Under the pieces are notes generated by a model. That model had not been told where the DNA came from. It saw only the letters and a program-made list of their open reading frames with translations, and did not search any database. 64,000 nt of DNA from Imbricaverruca yamaguchii. Lineage: Eukaryota; Arthropoda; Thecostraca; Neoverrucidae. The first letter of the stretch is position 1, and each line of letters starts with the position of its first letter. A program made the translations under genes and the position numbers. This document shows, piece by piece, positions 45,337-57,000 of this stretch. The DNA lies in assembly GCA_034440575.1 (NCBI GenBank), contig JAOTOL010001509.1, positions 1 to 64,000 on the forward strand, given 5' to 3'.

Positions 45337-45377
<41 letters not shown>
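45337..45377. repeat. (TA)n microsatellite
   Basis: About 40 bp of TA just after the broken RT. It reads as Tyr-Ile repeats in the fused frame, which is not a real protein feature. Confidence 0.9.
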
Positions 45378-45381
<4 letters not shown>

Positions 45382-45524
45382 ACACCAGACACGCGGCAAT
45401 GCGAGCACTACTCAAACATGTAGGAAGGAATCAGCTGAAAGTAAATCTACAGAAGGCCAAGGACCTCCTACTCTCAAATACGATGCAGTGGCCGGCTGCG
45501 CCACCGCAGCGATGCATCTGGTTC

Positions 45525-45607
45525 GGTGTTGTTGGGCTGTGTCCATCTGGTTCGGTGTTGTTGGGCTATGTCCATCTGGTTCGGTGTTGTTGGGCTGTGT
45601 CCATTTG
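45525..45607 (+). repeat. 29-bp tandem repeat, ~3 copies
   Basis: Units of GGTTCGGTGTTGTTGGGCT plus (G/A)TGTCCATCT, nearly identical. Confidence 0.9.
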
Positions 45608-45649
45608 TTAGTGGGCTGTAGCTCCGGAGCGGCGATTTTTTCGCGATGT

Positions 45650-46080
45650 AAGTGTGTCAGTGAGATGTGACGCTTCGGTGAGGTCTGACGCTGTGTCGGC
45701 AAGATCTGGCGCCGTGTCGGCAAGATCTGACGCTGTGTCGGTAAGATCTCACGCTGTCTGGTAAAATTTGACGTCGTGTCGGGAACATCTGTCGTCGTGT
45801 CGGGAACATCTGTCCTCGTGTCGGCAACATCTGACACGGTGTCGGAAAGATCTAACGCTGTGTCGGCAAAGTCTGACGCTGTGCTGGCAAAGCTTGACGA
45901 AGTGTCGGTAAGATCTGACGCTGGGCTGGTGAGATTTCACGTGTCGCCGAGATCTAACCCGGTGTCGGCGAGATCTGACGCTGTGTCGGTGAAACATGTG
46001 TCAGCAGGATTGGACACGGCGCCGACGCATCTGAAACGGTGGCGACGAGATCTGACGCAGCCTCGGCACGTGACGCCGTG
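45650..46080 (+). repeat. degenerate 24-bp tandem repeat, ~18 copies
   Basis: Units of GTGTCGGCAAGATCTGACGCT with many substitutions. The period of 24 (divisible by 3) keeps frames open, giving 82-141-codon frames with Ser-Asp-Ala-Val-like repeats. No start, signal or domain supports a protein. Confidence 0.85.
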
Positions 46081-46179
46081 ACATGTCTGGCGCAGAGTCA
46101 GACAGGGTGCGCGAGGTCTCGGCGCCCGCTGCAAACGTGTTGGTTTTACCCTGCTGTGAAGTTTTTACAGGATGCACGG

Positions 46180-46990
46180 TTGTTTCACACCAAAGCCAGC
46201 GGCCGCGCTCGTATTTCTTTATTATTATCAAATGTGGCAAAGCGTGCAGCGCCGGCGGCTTGTTTACACCGAGACAAGCCGAGACACCAAAGCGAACGTC
46301 CGGAAACAAGCCGCGTCTTTGCACACTGTGTGAGTCACGCAGGCGAAGGAGCGGCAGGGTGGCCAGACCGGCCAGCCGGAACGTCGGCGACCGGCGGGCC
46401 GGCGCCCGCGGCGCCGTGTGCGTCACATCTGCCTACACGAGCCGCACCGCTCGTCGACCCACCGACACGACGGATCTGGGCGTCACAGCACGTGCGAGAC
46501 ATGGCGCGCGACACGACGCCGTCGCCTCTCGCCGTGCGGGCGGGTCGGGAGCGGCGCGGCGCGCGCGACCAGGTTTTTATCGGGCCGGCGCGGCGGTGAC
46601 CCGCGCCTTGTTTACTCAGTCGGCGGGGCGGCGGCGGCTCTCCGCACGAGCATCGCGAGCCGTATTGTCCAGACGCGCGGCAGTTCCACACAATGCTCGC
46701 GCCTGGCCGTCCTCGTTCGTCTGATGTCACCGAATGTTTACACGGCCGCCGGCAGAACACAGACGCCGCCGCCGTCGCCGCGGCCGCCCGGCACTGACAG
46801 TGGAACAGACCGCCCCCTCCCGCCCCCACCCCTCCCCCGCCACCGAGGCATGCATATGCACCGAGAGTCAGCTGGGCCGCCGCGGGGCAGCAAGCTGGTG
46901 CGCTGTGCAAGCGAGACCGGGCGTTGTGTTGGCGCGATCCGAGACTGGGACGGGAACGCCGACTGGCCAGTCGTCCACACGCGATGGTCA
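46180..46990. other. CpG-dense block
   Basis: Very rich in CG (CCGGCCGG, GCCGCCGCCGTCGCCG) and open in all frames (up to 253 codons on the minus strand, 213 on the plus). No domain is recognised in any frame. It could be a promoter-associated island of an unseen gene, a GC-rich first exon, or relic repeat. Confidence 0.45.
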
Positions 46991-47399
46991 CCTGACACAT
47001 GGTGGGCACAGAAGTGTGACATATGTAGAAAATAGTTGCCTTTGAGAAAATAGTTACCTTGTGCTGAAGTGCTACAAGTTGTTTCAAGTGGTACAATTTC
47101 TACTCCACGAGACCAGTTTTGGTCAAAAGTTAAAATTTATTGTGATGGAAGCATTTTGTCAAGCCACGTGTGGTGAGGCCCATAACAGTGGGTACGAGAT
47201 TCACCCGATAATGTATTAACTCCTGATATCGGAGAAGGTCGGCGTCAATTCACCTTTCCGCGGGCCTGGGCCTGCTTTTGAGTTCTTTATGCTGTCTTAG
47301 CGCCTTCCATATGCTCCTGAGGGTTCTTGGTGTGTTTATTTATAGCACCAGCGCGTATGTTAAGACACTGTCGCTTCTTGTGATACCCGATATGCTTTG
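46991..47399. other. unassigned DNA
   Basis: Nothing recognised. Confidence 0.4.
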
Positions 47400-47900
47400 G
47401 AGTGTCCCGGTACATTTGCGGTCTCCTGATTTTCTCTTACGCCCCCGCAGTGTTTACTTCGGGCCCAGAACGCAAATGTTTTGGGCCATGCGCAATTTTG
47501 GTGGGCTCCGGCGCGATTTTTTCCAGGTCCCGGCCCAATTTTAGGCTCAGGAACGATGTTCCGAGAACCTGTCGTGAATTTCCTGGTCCCGACACAATTT
47601 TTCGGGACCTCTTTTGAATCTATTTTTTGCGCCTAGGTCGCTTTTCCGGGTCCTGGTGTGACTTTTAGAGCTCTGGCGCTCCATTTGTATGCATCGCCTT
47701 GATTTTTCTAACTCCGTTGCGTTTTTTAAGGATCCATTTCGCGGTTTTTGGGGCACCAGGGATTTGTCTGATCTTGGACATTTATTTTTCTGGATCACTG
47801 CTTTGAGGACTTCATTTTTTGGCGTTCCGATACTTTTTGGTGGCCTCAGCTGGGAATTCTTATGGGCCCAGTGAAATCTTTCGGGGCCCCAGAGCGATTC
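47400..47900 (+). repeat. degenerate ~31-bp tandem repeat
   Basis: Units patterned on GGNCCCGGNGCNATTTTTC, such as GGTCCCGGCCCAATTTTAGG and GGTCCCGACACAATTTTTCGG, at ~31-bp spacing. On the minus strand it gives a 164-codon basic frame with a ~10-residue period. It may be a distant, T-rich relative of the RC units. Confidence 0.55.
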
Positions 47901-47974
47901 CTGGAGACAAACACCTCTCAGGGAGGGAGGTTGCATTTGCTCCTTTTTCCTCCTCCCTCCTTTCGGCACGCCAC

Positions 47975-48240
47975 AATACCTCACTGAAGCCAGGGATAAA
48001 ACTTGTATCGTTTTGCTGGATTTCAAGCCACGAAGCATCAAAAAGAATCAGGTCGCTGAAGCGGCATCGAAGCATGAGGAATAATTGCCGCGCAGCCATG
48101 CCCTTTCTCAGTCAGCACTGCATTTTATCCAATGATCTCATGATGCACGTATGGACAATCATAGCGCAGTACGGACGCCCTGGGAGCTAGCAAACTCAAG
48201 TCAATTAAACCCGGTGGATAATGGCTCGGGTTGCGTGGGC
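47975..48240 (+). pseudogene. LINE RNase H fragment
   Basis: Frame pieces read LKPGIKLVSFCWISSH, then after a shift IKKNQVAEAASKHEE, and later TDALGASKLKSIKPGG. These align with SFCWIPSYVGIRGIELADAAA-type and WDALSTNKLQEIKPQ parts of the LINE at 17267. It is probably the same or a sister family, cut at both sides. Confidence 0.65.
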
Positions 48241-48354
48241 AAAGGGAGTCGTTTTTTTTTTTTTGGGGGGGAATCAAGGACATTTTCAGTAACGCACCCT
48301 TGGCAGTGACAATCATTGGTTCGAGGGTCGCAGATGTTCAAATTTCGCCACTTC

Positions 48355-48560
48355 GATATAGCTCTTATATATAGCTATAGCTCTTATATATAGCTATAGC
48401 TCTTATATATATAGCTCTTATAATTTCGCCACTTCGATTTTATATAGCTCTTATCCCTCTCCCCTTCCCTCTCCCTCTCCATCTCCCTCTCCCTCTCCCT
48501 CTTCCTCTCCCTCTCCCTATCCCTCTCTCTGTCTCTGCCTCTGCCTCTGTCTCGCTCTTC
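48355..48560 (+). repeat. simple repeats: TATAGCTCT-type and (CCCTCT)n
   Basis: 48358-48420 repeats TATAGCTCTTATATA. A copy of AATTTCGCCACTTCGAT occurs at 48341 and 48422. 48452-48555 is a (CCCTCT/CTCT)n tract. Confidence 0.9.
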
Positions 48561-50040
48561 ACCAGCAGATTCAAGTTGGATAAAATTTGCGTTCATTTCA
48601 CAAAACAGTATTACACTGTAATTGTGTAGAATTGCGTTGTCTACAATTGTCTGTCACGTGCCCTGATGGAATCCCTCTGCCTCCTGCCTCAGGGTGTTTT
48701 CTTTCGACTAAATGCAAATTGTCCAGAAGTTATCCCCATGATGCATTTGTATTCTGTAAAATTACAGCTTCCTTGACAAGTTCAGACGAGGTCATACGGG
48801 GCCAGTTAATGAGAAGATGCTGCCTTTGAGACTTACATGCGACGGAACCGGTATATATAATACAAATACACCAATGTCAACGATGTCATGAGTGAATATA
48901 ATTCGGATAGTGGATACACTTCACAAAGTGCACGACCTCGGTGAGGTCAGGTGACGTCTAGCGATGACAAGAAATGATCATGGAGATGAGAATGCCGAAT
49001 TATTGTCGGCGTTTTTCATGCCTCGACTCGCGTATGTGGCGCACACGTCGTCAGATGTGCGGACCTGACCACCAGCAGCAGCCGACGGTCGTCGTGTGCC
49101 GCCTCGTGACCACCCGCTCGACCGCTCGAGTGTTTGTAAACATTAAGTGCCACCACACCAGCACGGCAGGCCTCTGAAGTCGAGGCAACGACGCGGCCGC
49201 TCTCAAATCTCCGTAATAACGTCAGAAAAGCCCGGTGGCGTGCTGGTGTCAAGGGCGAGCAAAAGCGGCCTGCCTGCTGGCTAATAACTTGTTGGAATGC
49301 TTGCTGAGCTTGAAGTTAGCCTTGCATCTCGGCCGAAATGTTGATGGAAGTGGCGTCATCAACGCATAATTGTGTTAATTGCGCCACGTTGCATAAACAT
49401 TTACTCCGGCCGCACATAAGCAAGCTGTGGCGGACTGCGCCCTCATACTCGGGTGGGGTTTTAATGTGTCGGTGCTTGCGCCATCCTAAAATTCCTGTGG
49501 TGACACCACATTAAGGCAGGCACCAAGGCTGAAGTGGGAGTCGACATGGGTAATGGGAGCGGTAAGCGACTACCCCGGGTTTTGTTACAGAAACACCGTA
49601 GGTCAAGTATCGCACAACACCACAGTTCCACTACCCAACAACTGGATGCTATTGCCCTACAAGTCTCTCCTACTTTCCTCGGTTTATTGATGGGACTGTC
49701 ATCTGAGATATATGGCGTTTGGTATCGTACAATCGCGAATGAGGGAAAAACCTGGCGGAGACATTCCTGTGTATACACGAAAAAACATCAGTTGAGAGAC
49801 TTAGGCACAGACCTAGCCAACTTGCTATGGGGGGGGGGGGAGAATACAAGAAGTACAGCATATTTTCAAGAAATCATTAGATTTGATAGCTTAGGATCCA
49901 AGCTTAAGTTTACAACAGTATTTCATCCACGTAAATGTGCTTACTTGTTCCCGCAAATCTAAAATGAAGGCCAAATTTTCTCCAAACCGTCTTGGGAGAG
50001 GAGCACTTCCATGTGCTCCCTCCGCCATCGGATCCACCAC
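48561..50040. other. unassigned DNA
   Basis: No gene recognised. A G-run lies at 49830-49840. The 142-codon frame at 49534-49962 has no familiar motif. Confidence 0.4.
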
Positions 50041-50059
50041 CAGATATGCGTGGCTCGGC

Positions 50060-51480
50060 CGGGTCTACTCCGATTCGGCCCAACCGTCACGGCCTGACCA
50101 ACTCCGACACGGCCCGACCGTCACGGCCTGACCAACTCCGACACGGCCCGACCGTCACGGCCTGACCAACTCCGACACGGCCCGACCGTCGCAGTCCAAC
50201 CCGCTCCGACCCCTCCCCTGACCGTCACGTTCCGACCCGCTCCGACTCTTCCCCTCACCGTCACGGTCCGACCCGCTCCGACTCTTTCCCTCACCGTCAC
50301 GGTCCGACCCGCTCTGACCCCTCCCCTGACCGTCACGTGCCGACCCGCTCCGACTCTCCCCCTCACCGTCGCGGTCCGACCCGCTCCGACTCTTCTCCCT
50401 CACCGTCACGGTCCGACCCGCTCTGACCCCTCCCCTGACCGTCACGGTCCGACCCGCTCCGACCCTCCCCCTGACCATCACGGTCCGACCCGCTCCGATT
50501 CTCCCCCTGACCATCACGGTCCGACCCCTCCGACTCTCCCCCTGACCGTCACGGTCCGACCCGCTCCGACTCTCCCCCTCACCGTCACGGTCCGACCCGC
50601 TCCGACTCTCCCCCTCACCGTCACGGTCCGACCCGCTCCGACCCTCCCCCTGACCGTCACGGTCCGACCCGCTCCGACTCTCCCCCTGACCATCACGGTC
50701 CGACCCGCTCCGATTCTCCCCCTGACCATCACGGTCCGACCCCCTGATCCCCTCCGACTTCTCCCCCCTGACCATCACGGTCCGACCCCCTCCGACTCTC
50801 CCCCTGACCATCACGGTCCGACCCGCTCCGACTCTCCCCCTCACCGTCACGGTCCGACCCGCTCCGACCCTCCCCTGACCGTCACGTTCCGACCCGCTCC
50901 GACTCTCCCCCTCACCGTCACGGTCCGACCCGCTCCGACTCTCCCCCTGACCATCACGGTCCGACCCGCTCCGACTCTCCCCCTCACCGTCACGGTCCGA
51001 CCCGCTCCGACCCTCCCCTGACCATCACGGTCCGACCCGCTCCGACCCTCCCCCTGACCATCACGGTCCGACCCCCTCCGACTCTCCCCCTGACCATCAC
51101 GGTCCGACCCCCTCCGACTCTCCCCCTGACCATCACGGTCCGACCCGCTCCGACTCTTCCCCTCACCGTCACGGTCCGACCCGCTCTGACCCCTCCCCTG
51201 ACCGTCACGTGCCGACCCGCTCCGACTCTCCCCCTGACCATCACGGTCCGACCCGCTCCGACTCTCCCCCTGACCATCACGGTCCGACCCGCTCCGACCC
51301 TCCCCCTGACCGTCACGGTCCGACCCGCTCCGACCCTCCCCCTGACCATCACGGTCCGACCCGCTCCGATTCTCCCCCTGACCATCACGGTCCGACCCGC
51401 TCCGACCCTCCCCCTGACCATCACGGTCCGACCCGCTCCGACCCTCCCCCTGACCGTCACGGTCCGGTCTGCTCCAACGG
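50060..51480 (+). repeat. 36-bp minisatellite, ~38 copies
   Basis: The main unit is 36 bp: CCGACCCGCTCCGACTCTCC followed by CCCTGACCATCACGGT. Recurrent variants are GACCATC/CACCGTC/GACCGTC, CTC/CCC and CGCTCC/CCCTCC. A 33-34-bp related unit (GACCAACTCCGACACGGCCC) opens the array at 50094-50190. The period is a multiple of 3 and the unit lacks stops in some frames, so open frames up to 231 codons (minus, Gly-Arg-Val-Gly-Ala-Gly-Arg-Thr type) arise. Confidence 0.95.
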
Positions 51481-51943
51481 GGTCACAGTCCTACTCGCTC
51501 CGACTTGGCCTGACCATCGCACTTCTGAAACATTAAGTGCTTATATTTAGTTTATTTTCGCAAAATTCTTCATATTTGGGGTGGGTGAGGGGTGACGAGA
51601 AAATTGGTTTTGTCGATGGGCACGGAAGGTGCCTTACCATGCGGAAAATGAGGAAATTGTTCACGCAGGTTACCGAGTATTAGTTGTTGCTATTGGGTTA
51701 GTACATGCATGCTTTTACGCAGAGTTGTGGGTGAGGTTAGTGAGGTGTTTTGCAATTCTACGTTACGTTAAGTTTTAAAGCAAGTCGGCTTATCTACGTC
51801 CAACGGCACCGCTATGAAGCCATTTATTTGGAATGTGGAAACGAATCGGCTCATGTACATCCGATGCCATTCGTGATTGGCTATGTTAATTCCTACGAGT
51901 ATGTGCATTTCGTGTTGGTGGTGTGGAGCCTACAATGCTCCTG
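51481..51943. other. unassigned DNA
   Basis: Nothing recognised. Confidence 0.4.
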
Positions 51944-52460
51944 CTAGTCTGGTTGTCTACATATGGCCATATAGTAATTGGAGGAGTTCTGGGTACTTGC
52001 TACCCAGAAGCGAGGAAAGCGAGAGGGTGATGCCCTCTTCTTGTAGAAGGCCTTAAGTGGTTGTCTTTTAGCGTTAAAGCTACCACAGTCTACCAGGATG
52101 TGGCCTATACTTAATGTGGTGTTGCAGGAGTCGCAATGAGGTGCTGTATTATGGTCATCCTCTAGTTGAGGCTGTGTTGGTTTGGTGCAACCAGTTCTAA
52201 GTTTAGTGAGGAAGACTACGTATACCGTCGGCACTGTCAATCCCAAGAAGACCTAAGCTTGGTAATCCCACGTTGCTTACGGGAATTGGGATTGTTATGG
52301 GTGCTGACATTTTGAAGCCATTCGTCAAAATTACCGCCCGGTGTCGAAGAGCTTGGAATGGCTTCGTGGAGCATCGGATAGGATTGTGGCGTGAATTGAG
52401 TGCGAAAGTGGAGCTTCATGGAGCTACCATTGATGACATCGCTCACAGGACTGCCACTGG
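51944..52460 (-). pseudogene. LINE C-terminal fragment (post-RNase H, zinc knuckle)
   Basis: On the minus strand FLTKLRTGCTKPTQ is followed by HCDSCNTTLSIGHILVDC and NAKRQPLKAFY. This is the LTRLRxGHT and Cys-Cys-His-Cys ending seen in RNase H-bearing LINEs. Upstream (52237-52446) is diverged sequence that may be the preceding linker. It differs clearly from the two other LINE tails in this window. Confidence 0.75.
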
Positions 52461-53369
52461 AACGGGTCCCACGCTATCCTTGCTGACATGGATGTCAGCA
52501 ATGATAGTCCAACCACACCGCTCCTTGAACACTTACTGTGTCTCATCCAGCGCGCGAGTGGCGTCTTATATTGACGTCATCCTCTACTGTGTATGCTGAC
52601 GTCACTTCCCAGGTGACCTGTTTCGTACGATGACGTCAGTTATCTTGGCATCTGTTATTGCATTAGGTGGATTACTATGGTTCTAGCTACTCAGTGAAGC
52701 GTCTGCCATCTTTGCCTTTGTAACGTTTTTTTTTCGACTGCGGTAGTCGTCCTGTTCTTGTGCTTCATGTACATGCCTCCCATGCCTATGCATAGGCATA
52801 GGTATGATCAATATGTTTACTGAATTCATCAATATGTTCACTGAGCATGAGTATTCTGATGTTCGAATGCTCGCTCTTATAGGGCAAGCGGATATGCATT
52901 TTCATGAACCTTCTTCGTTCACGAAATGTATTCACCTACCTATACACTCTATTCACCCAGGCAATTTTGCATTATTCTTATTCGAAAGGGATTTCTGTAA
53001 ATCAGCGTGTCCCAAACAATATTATCGATCGCGTCAGGGTAGCTTTCGTGTTGACCGACCATGCCCCTGCTCTGAATGCGCCTCCACTCTACCTCGCCAC
53101 CCAAATCCAAGGCTACTCGGTGCACTGGCAGGCTCAACTCGATCAACAGTGGGACAGCGCGTGGGAATTGTGTCATCTCGGCATTCCTCAACAAAACATC
53201 CTCGCAAAAACGCACCAACGCTGACACCTCGAGTCTGTTTTTGAAAAGCACGACTGAGCGTTCGACACCACCCTCAAAACCGAGGCGATTCGCTTCACAC
53301 GTTTTTCGGGATACTCCTTTGTTCTTGAGCTGGATATTTTGGCTGAAGTTCAGTTGGTCACTATTGCCG
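52461..53369. other. unassigned DNA
   Basis: The frames at 52804-53244 (plus) and 52949-53539 (minus) look coding-like but match nothing I can name. They could be another decayed transposon. Confidence 0.35.
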
Positions 53370-53660
53370 GCGTGACTCCCCGACTCCCGCCGGCGTGACT
53401 TCCCGACTGCCCGCCGGCGTGACTCCCCGTCTGCCAGCCGGCGTGACTCCCAGCCGGCGTGACTCCCGACTTGCCTGCTGGTATTCCATCCATAATCGCT
53501 GCCCGCGTTCCTCCAGAACTGTCCGTTTGCGTGACTCACCGTCTGCTCGCCGGCGTGACTCCCAGCCGGCGTGACTCCCAGTCGGCGTGATTCCTAGCCG
53601 GCGTGACTCCCAGCCGGCGTGACTCCCAGTCGGCGTGATTCCTAGCCGGCGTGACTCCCG
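53370..53660 (+). repeat. ~19-bp tandem repeat
   Basis: Units of GCCGGCGTGACTCCCAGCC and shorter or longer variants, interrupted at 53475-53540. About 12 copies. Confidence 0.85.
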
Positions 53661-53745
53661 ACTGACTGTCCGATGCTCTGACTCCCCAAATGGCCGCCGG
53701 TTGGACTCCCACTGGCCGATGCCTTGACTCCCTGGCTGGTGGTTG

Positions 53746-54185
53746 GCACGGTCTGGGTGGCGCGCCAGCAGTTCAGAAGGCTCCCGCAGCCAGCTTGACT
53801 CCCTGGCTCGTGGTTGGCACGGTCTGGGTGGCGCGCCAGCAGTTCAGAAGGCTCCTGCGGCCAGCTTGACTCCTGACTGAATGCCTTGGCTCCCTGGGTC
53901 GTGGTTGGCACGGCCCGGGTGGCGCCCCACCAGTTCAGAAGGCTCCCGCGGCCAGCTGGACTCCCTGGCTCGCGGTTGGCACGGCCCGGATGGCGCGCCA
54001 GCAGTTCAGAAGGCTCCCGCGGCCAGCTGGACTCCCTGGCTCGCGGTTGGCACGGCCCGGATGGCGCGCCAGCAGTTCAGAAGGCTCCCGCGGCCAGCTG
54101 GACCCCCTGGCTCGCGGTTGGCACGGCCCGGGTGGCGCCCCAGCAGGAGTTCAGTCGGCTTCCGCAGCCAGCTCGGCTCTCCACT
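53746..54185 (+). repeat. 71-bp minisatellite, 6 copies
   Basis: GCACGG starts at 53746, 53817, 53908, 53979, 54050 and 54121 give a 71-bp period, with one 91-bp spacing caused by a ~20-bp insertion. The unit contains GGCGCGCCAGCAGTTCAGAAG and GGACTCCCTGGCTCG. Since 71 is not a multiple of 3, the predicted proteins are the same DNA read in successive frames. Confidence 0.95.
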
Positions 54186-54317
54186 AAGCCACTTCAGCCG
54201 GATGTGGGGCCACGCCAGCGCCGGCAGACGCCGCTAGCAGCACCTTTGCAGCCGGGCCCCACGGTGGGAGCCGGCTGCACACTGTCACTTTGGCGAAAGG
54301 TAGAGTCAGAGGCGCAG

Positions 54318-54368
54318 CCAAGGGGAGGGAGGACCGGAGCCCTGACCGTCCTCCCCACCTCCCCTTGG
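54318..54368. repeat. inverted repeat CCAAGGGGAGG ... CCTCCCCTTGG
   Basis: The 11-bp arms (54318-54328, 54358-54368) are perfect and a further GGAGGAC/GTCCTCC pair nests inside. The preceding GGCGCAGCCAAGGGG resembles the GTGGCGCAGCCAGGGG ends of many invertebrate repeats. Confidence 0.75.
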
Positions 54369-56499
54369 AAACAAAAAATACACTATGTCAAAGAAGAAAT
54401 TTTTGGATTTTCACCACTGAAAACCTTAAATTTTGTCACGTCCATGTTTCTCTTCATTTTGGAAATGGATGCTTCCTCCAGCCCTCCGTAAGAAAAACTT
54501 GGCAGCGCTACTGGATTAAGTTATGTATCAGACAATGCAGGACGCGCTCTCTTAATAATGGATGAGGTTGACAGTGACATCCAGACAGAGAGACAGACAG
54601 ACAGGGAGATAATTTTCAGTGGAGTGTCGGATTACAAGTCTGCAAAGTTTTGAAATTTGACATTTTTCCCGTCGAAGACGTAAATAAAAGTGGATATCCT
54701 GCACAGGCACCTTACATATATGGTATGTACAATACAACTTTAGGCCCACATGAAGCGCTTATCTCCACTTGATTATTTTGTCAGGTATCTCTGATTCACC
54801 ATTGTGTCATGAGGCATGCTTCCCTCAAAACCGAGGTCAACCGAACCAGAGGCTACTGAGAAAGGATTGTGGCTTCCAATTGGTTGTTTCCACCGCTCCA
54901 ATGTACGTTGTCCATCACATTTATGTACGACACGCCGGAACAAGAGCAAATGAAGGTGCAATGGTATACCACAGAAACTCTATCTCGAAGCAGTTTGTGT
55001 GATGTTTCGTTGACAACCTTGACGACTGTATTCCTTGGAGTGAAACATGCCCGAACACAGGCACATGCAGTACACCTTCTGGGTGGTTCAAGTGTTACTA
55101 ATGAAACCAGCGTACCCTAGTGAAAACTTCCTGTATAATTGTGCTGCACAAATGCGCAGGGCACTACCGTGTGGAATCCTACACGAAGATTAAAACACAA
55201 CCCTGTGTGACACCTGGACATAATCCTGCAAGGGATCCAAGGGGGCAAAGCGACACAGGGTCCTACAAGGCACTTACAAAGACACAGTGTCCTGCAAGGC
55301 ATCTGCAAAGTCGCATGGTGCTGTGACTATCGAACTCACAACGTTGGCGCCATTGGCGTGACGCCCAAGCCAACTGAGCTTGCCATGCATGTATGGTGGC
55401 AGTTAGCTGAGTTGCCCAACTTAGCTGGTGATGCCACTGGTGATTGCATGCCGACGGGCCCCGCGTCACGTGGGAATGAGAAGCCGACACGAGCACAGCC
55501 AGTCCAATCCGGGCACGCTGCCGCGCCTGTGTCATGTTGGGCTTCATCCGAGCGGACCTGTCTGCGCCAGGCCAGCACGGAGACGTGGCTATGCCTGGAG
55601 CCACAGGCAAATGCTGGCTGCAAATGTTTTCTTTTTCTTTTGAAGTTGCATCAATGCATGTCTGTCGACATATGTCGATTTGTCGACTCGTATGATGTGA
55701 AGTAAGTGTCCAGTATGATGTGCTATAATTGATAGATTATACTGTCCTGTTCACGCCATGACGTTGCAAAGCATAACAGTTCTGACCGTTACTTAAATGG
55801 GATTTTTTTAGCACAATGCATGCAAAGGAAAGTTGTGGCCTCCGGCACTCCTTGAGGGAGTGGGAGGAGGGGGCGGCAATGCCCGATTGACCCTCTCTTG
55901 GATCCGTCTCTGTATTCTGTTACCAACACTGATGGAAGCCGTGAAATGTTGGGTGCCAAACGAATTAAATCCTGTAGGGTAGCCATAACTACAGAATCGT
56001 TAAGTGCAATCCCGTAAGCCACAACTACAGGATGGTGCAAAAGCTCCTGCTGCTCTCAGGATTATATCGGAATATTGCAGGACATTTTCACCAGGGTGCG
56101 TGCCATCCATAAGAACAATGCACGTCCACTCACCGTCGTTGCACACCATGCTCATCTAACCTGCATGCAACGGCTATTTTCTACCCGCATTTTGCATATT
56201 TACCCACCCACACATTGCTGCCGATTGTAGTCAGCCAGTGTGTGGGAACAATAGAGCCAGAACGCGTCCGTACACCCGTTTACAGCTAGCTTATGCATAA
56301 AGTCAGGATCAAATTTGCGCTGTGGTACGCAAACAACTGGCACGGAAACTTGAATAGTCATTCATACCTGACCATGTTTTTCTTCCTTATTTTCTTCACG
56401 CTTACCGAGTTAACCGACAGACCTTTTCCACAGAAATGAGCAATGCTGGTCGAAATGTTGTGCTGCAGACGTGGATAAACATGCCTGGGAAATATGCCA
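54369..56499. other. unassigned DNA
   Basis: A short duplication with GTCCT(A/G)CAAGGCA at 55260-55305. CTTGGATCCGTCTCTG at 55897-55912 resembles the TTGGATCCGCCACTG terminus of many repeats. No genes. Confidence 0.4.
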
Positions 56500-57000
56500 A
56501 TCGGTGTCCGTCTGATCGTGCTGTTGTTACTGTCGCGGTCTGTCTGATCGTGTTAGGGTTGGTGTCCGTCTGATCGTGCTGTTGTTACTGTCGGGGTCTG
56601 TCTGATCGTGTTACGGCTGGTGTCCGTCTGATCGTGTTACGGCTGGTGTCCGTCTGATCGTGCTGTTGTTACTGTCGGGGTCTGTCTGATCGTGTTACGG
56701 CTGGTGTCCGTCTGATCGTGTTAGGGTTGGTGTCCGTCTGATCGTGCTGTTGTTACTGTCGGGGTCTGTTTGATCGTGTTACGGCTGGTGTCCGTCTGAT
56801 CGTGTTAGCGTTGGTGTCCGTCTGATCGTGCTGTTGTTACTGTCGGGGTCTGTCTGATCGTGTTACGGCTGGTGTCCGTCTGATCATGTTGCTGTTGCTA
56901 TTGGTATCTGTCTGATCATGTTGCTGCCGCTGTTGACGTCCATCTGATAGTGTTGCTGTTACTGGTAGTGTTCGTCTTATCGTGTTACTGTTAGCACAAA
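56500..57000 (+). repeat. higher-order ~28-bp minisatellite
   Basis: The basic unit GTCCGTCTGATCGTG alternates with two different tails, TTA(C/G)GG(C/T)TGGT and CTGTTGTTACTGTCGGG. This gives a composite (A-B) order that changes along the array. The last copies (56880-56990) are diverged. Confidence 0.9.

Noticed and set aside
45749..46134. Ser/Asp/Val or Arg/His repeat proteins
   Set aside because: 24-bp degenerate tandem repeat. Frames are open on both strands because of the period.
46335..47096. 253-codon minus-strand protein
   Set aside because: GC-rich composition opens all frames. No recognisable domain and dense CpG rather than codon bias.
50121..51550. Arg/Gly-rich proteins of up to 231 codons
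   Set aside because: Artefact of a 36-bp array. Several frames are open, with no domain and no flanking coding sequence.
52804..53539. RT thumb fragment
   Set aside because: Some residues looked RT-like, but no ordered motif could be traced in any frame.
53881..54491. 118-201-codon frames
   Set aside because: The 71-bp unit read in successive frames. No coding signal beyond the array.
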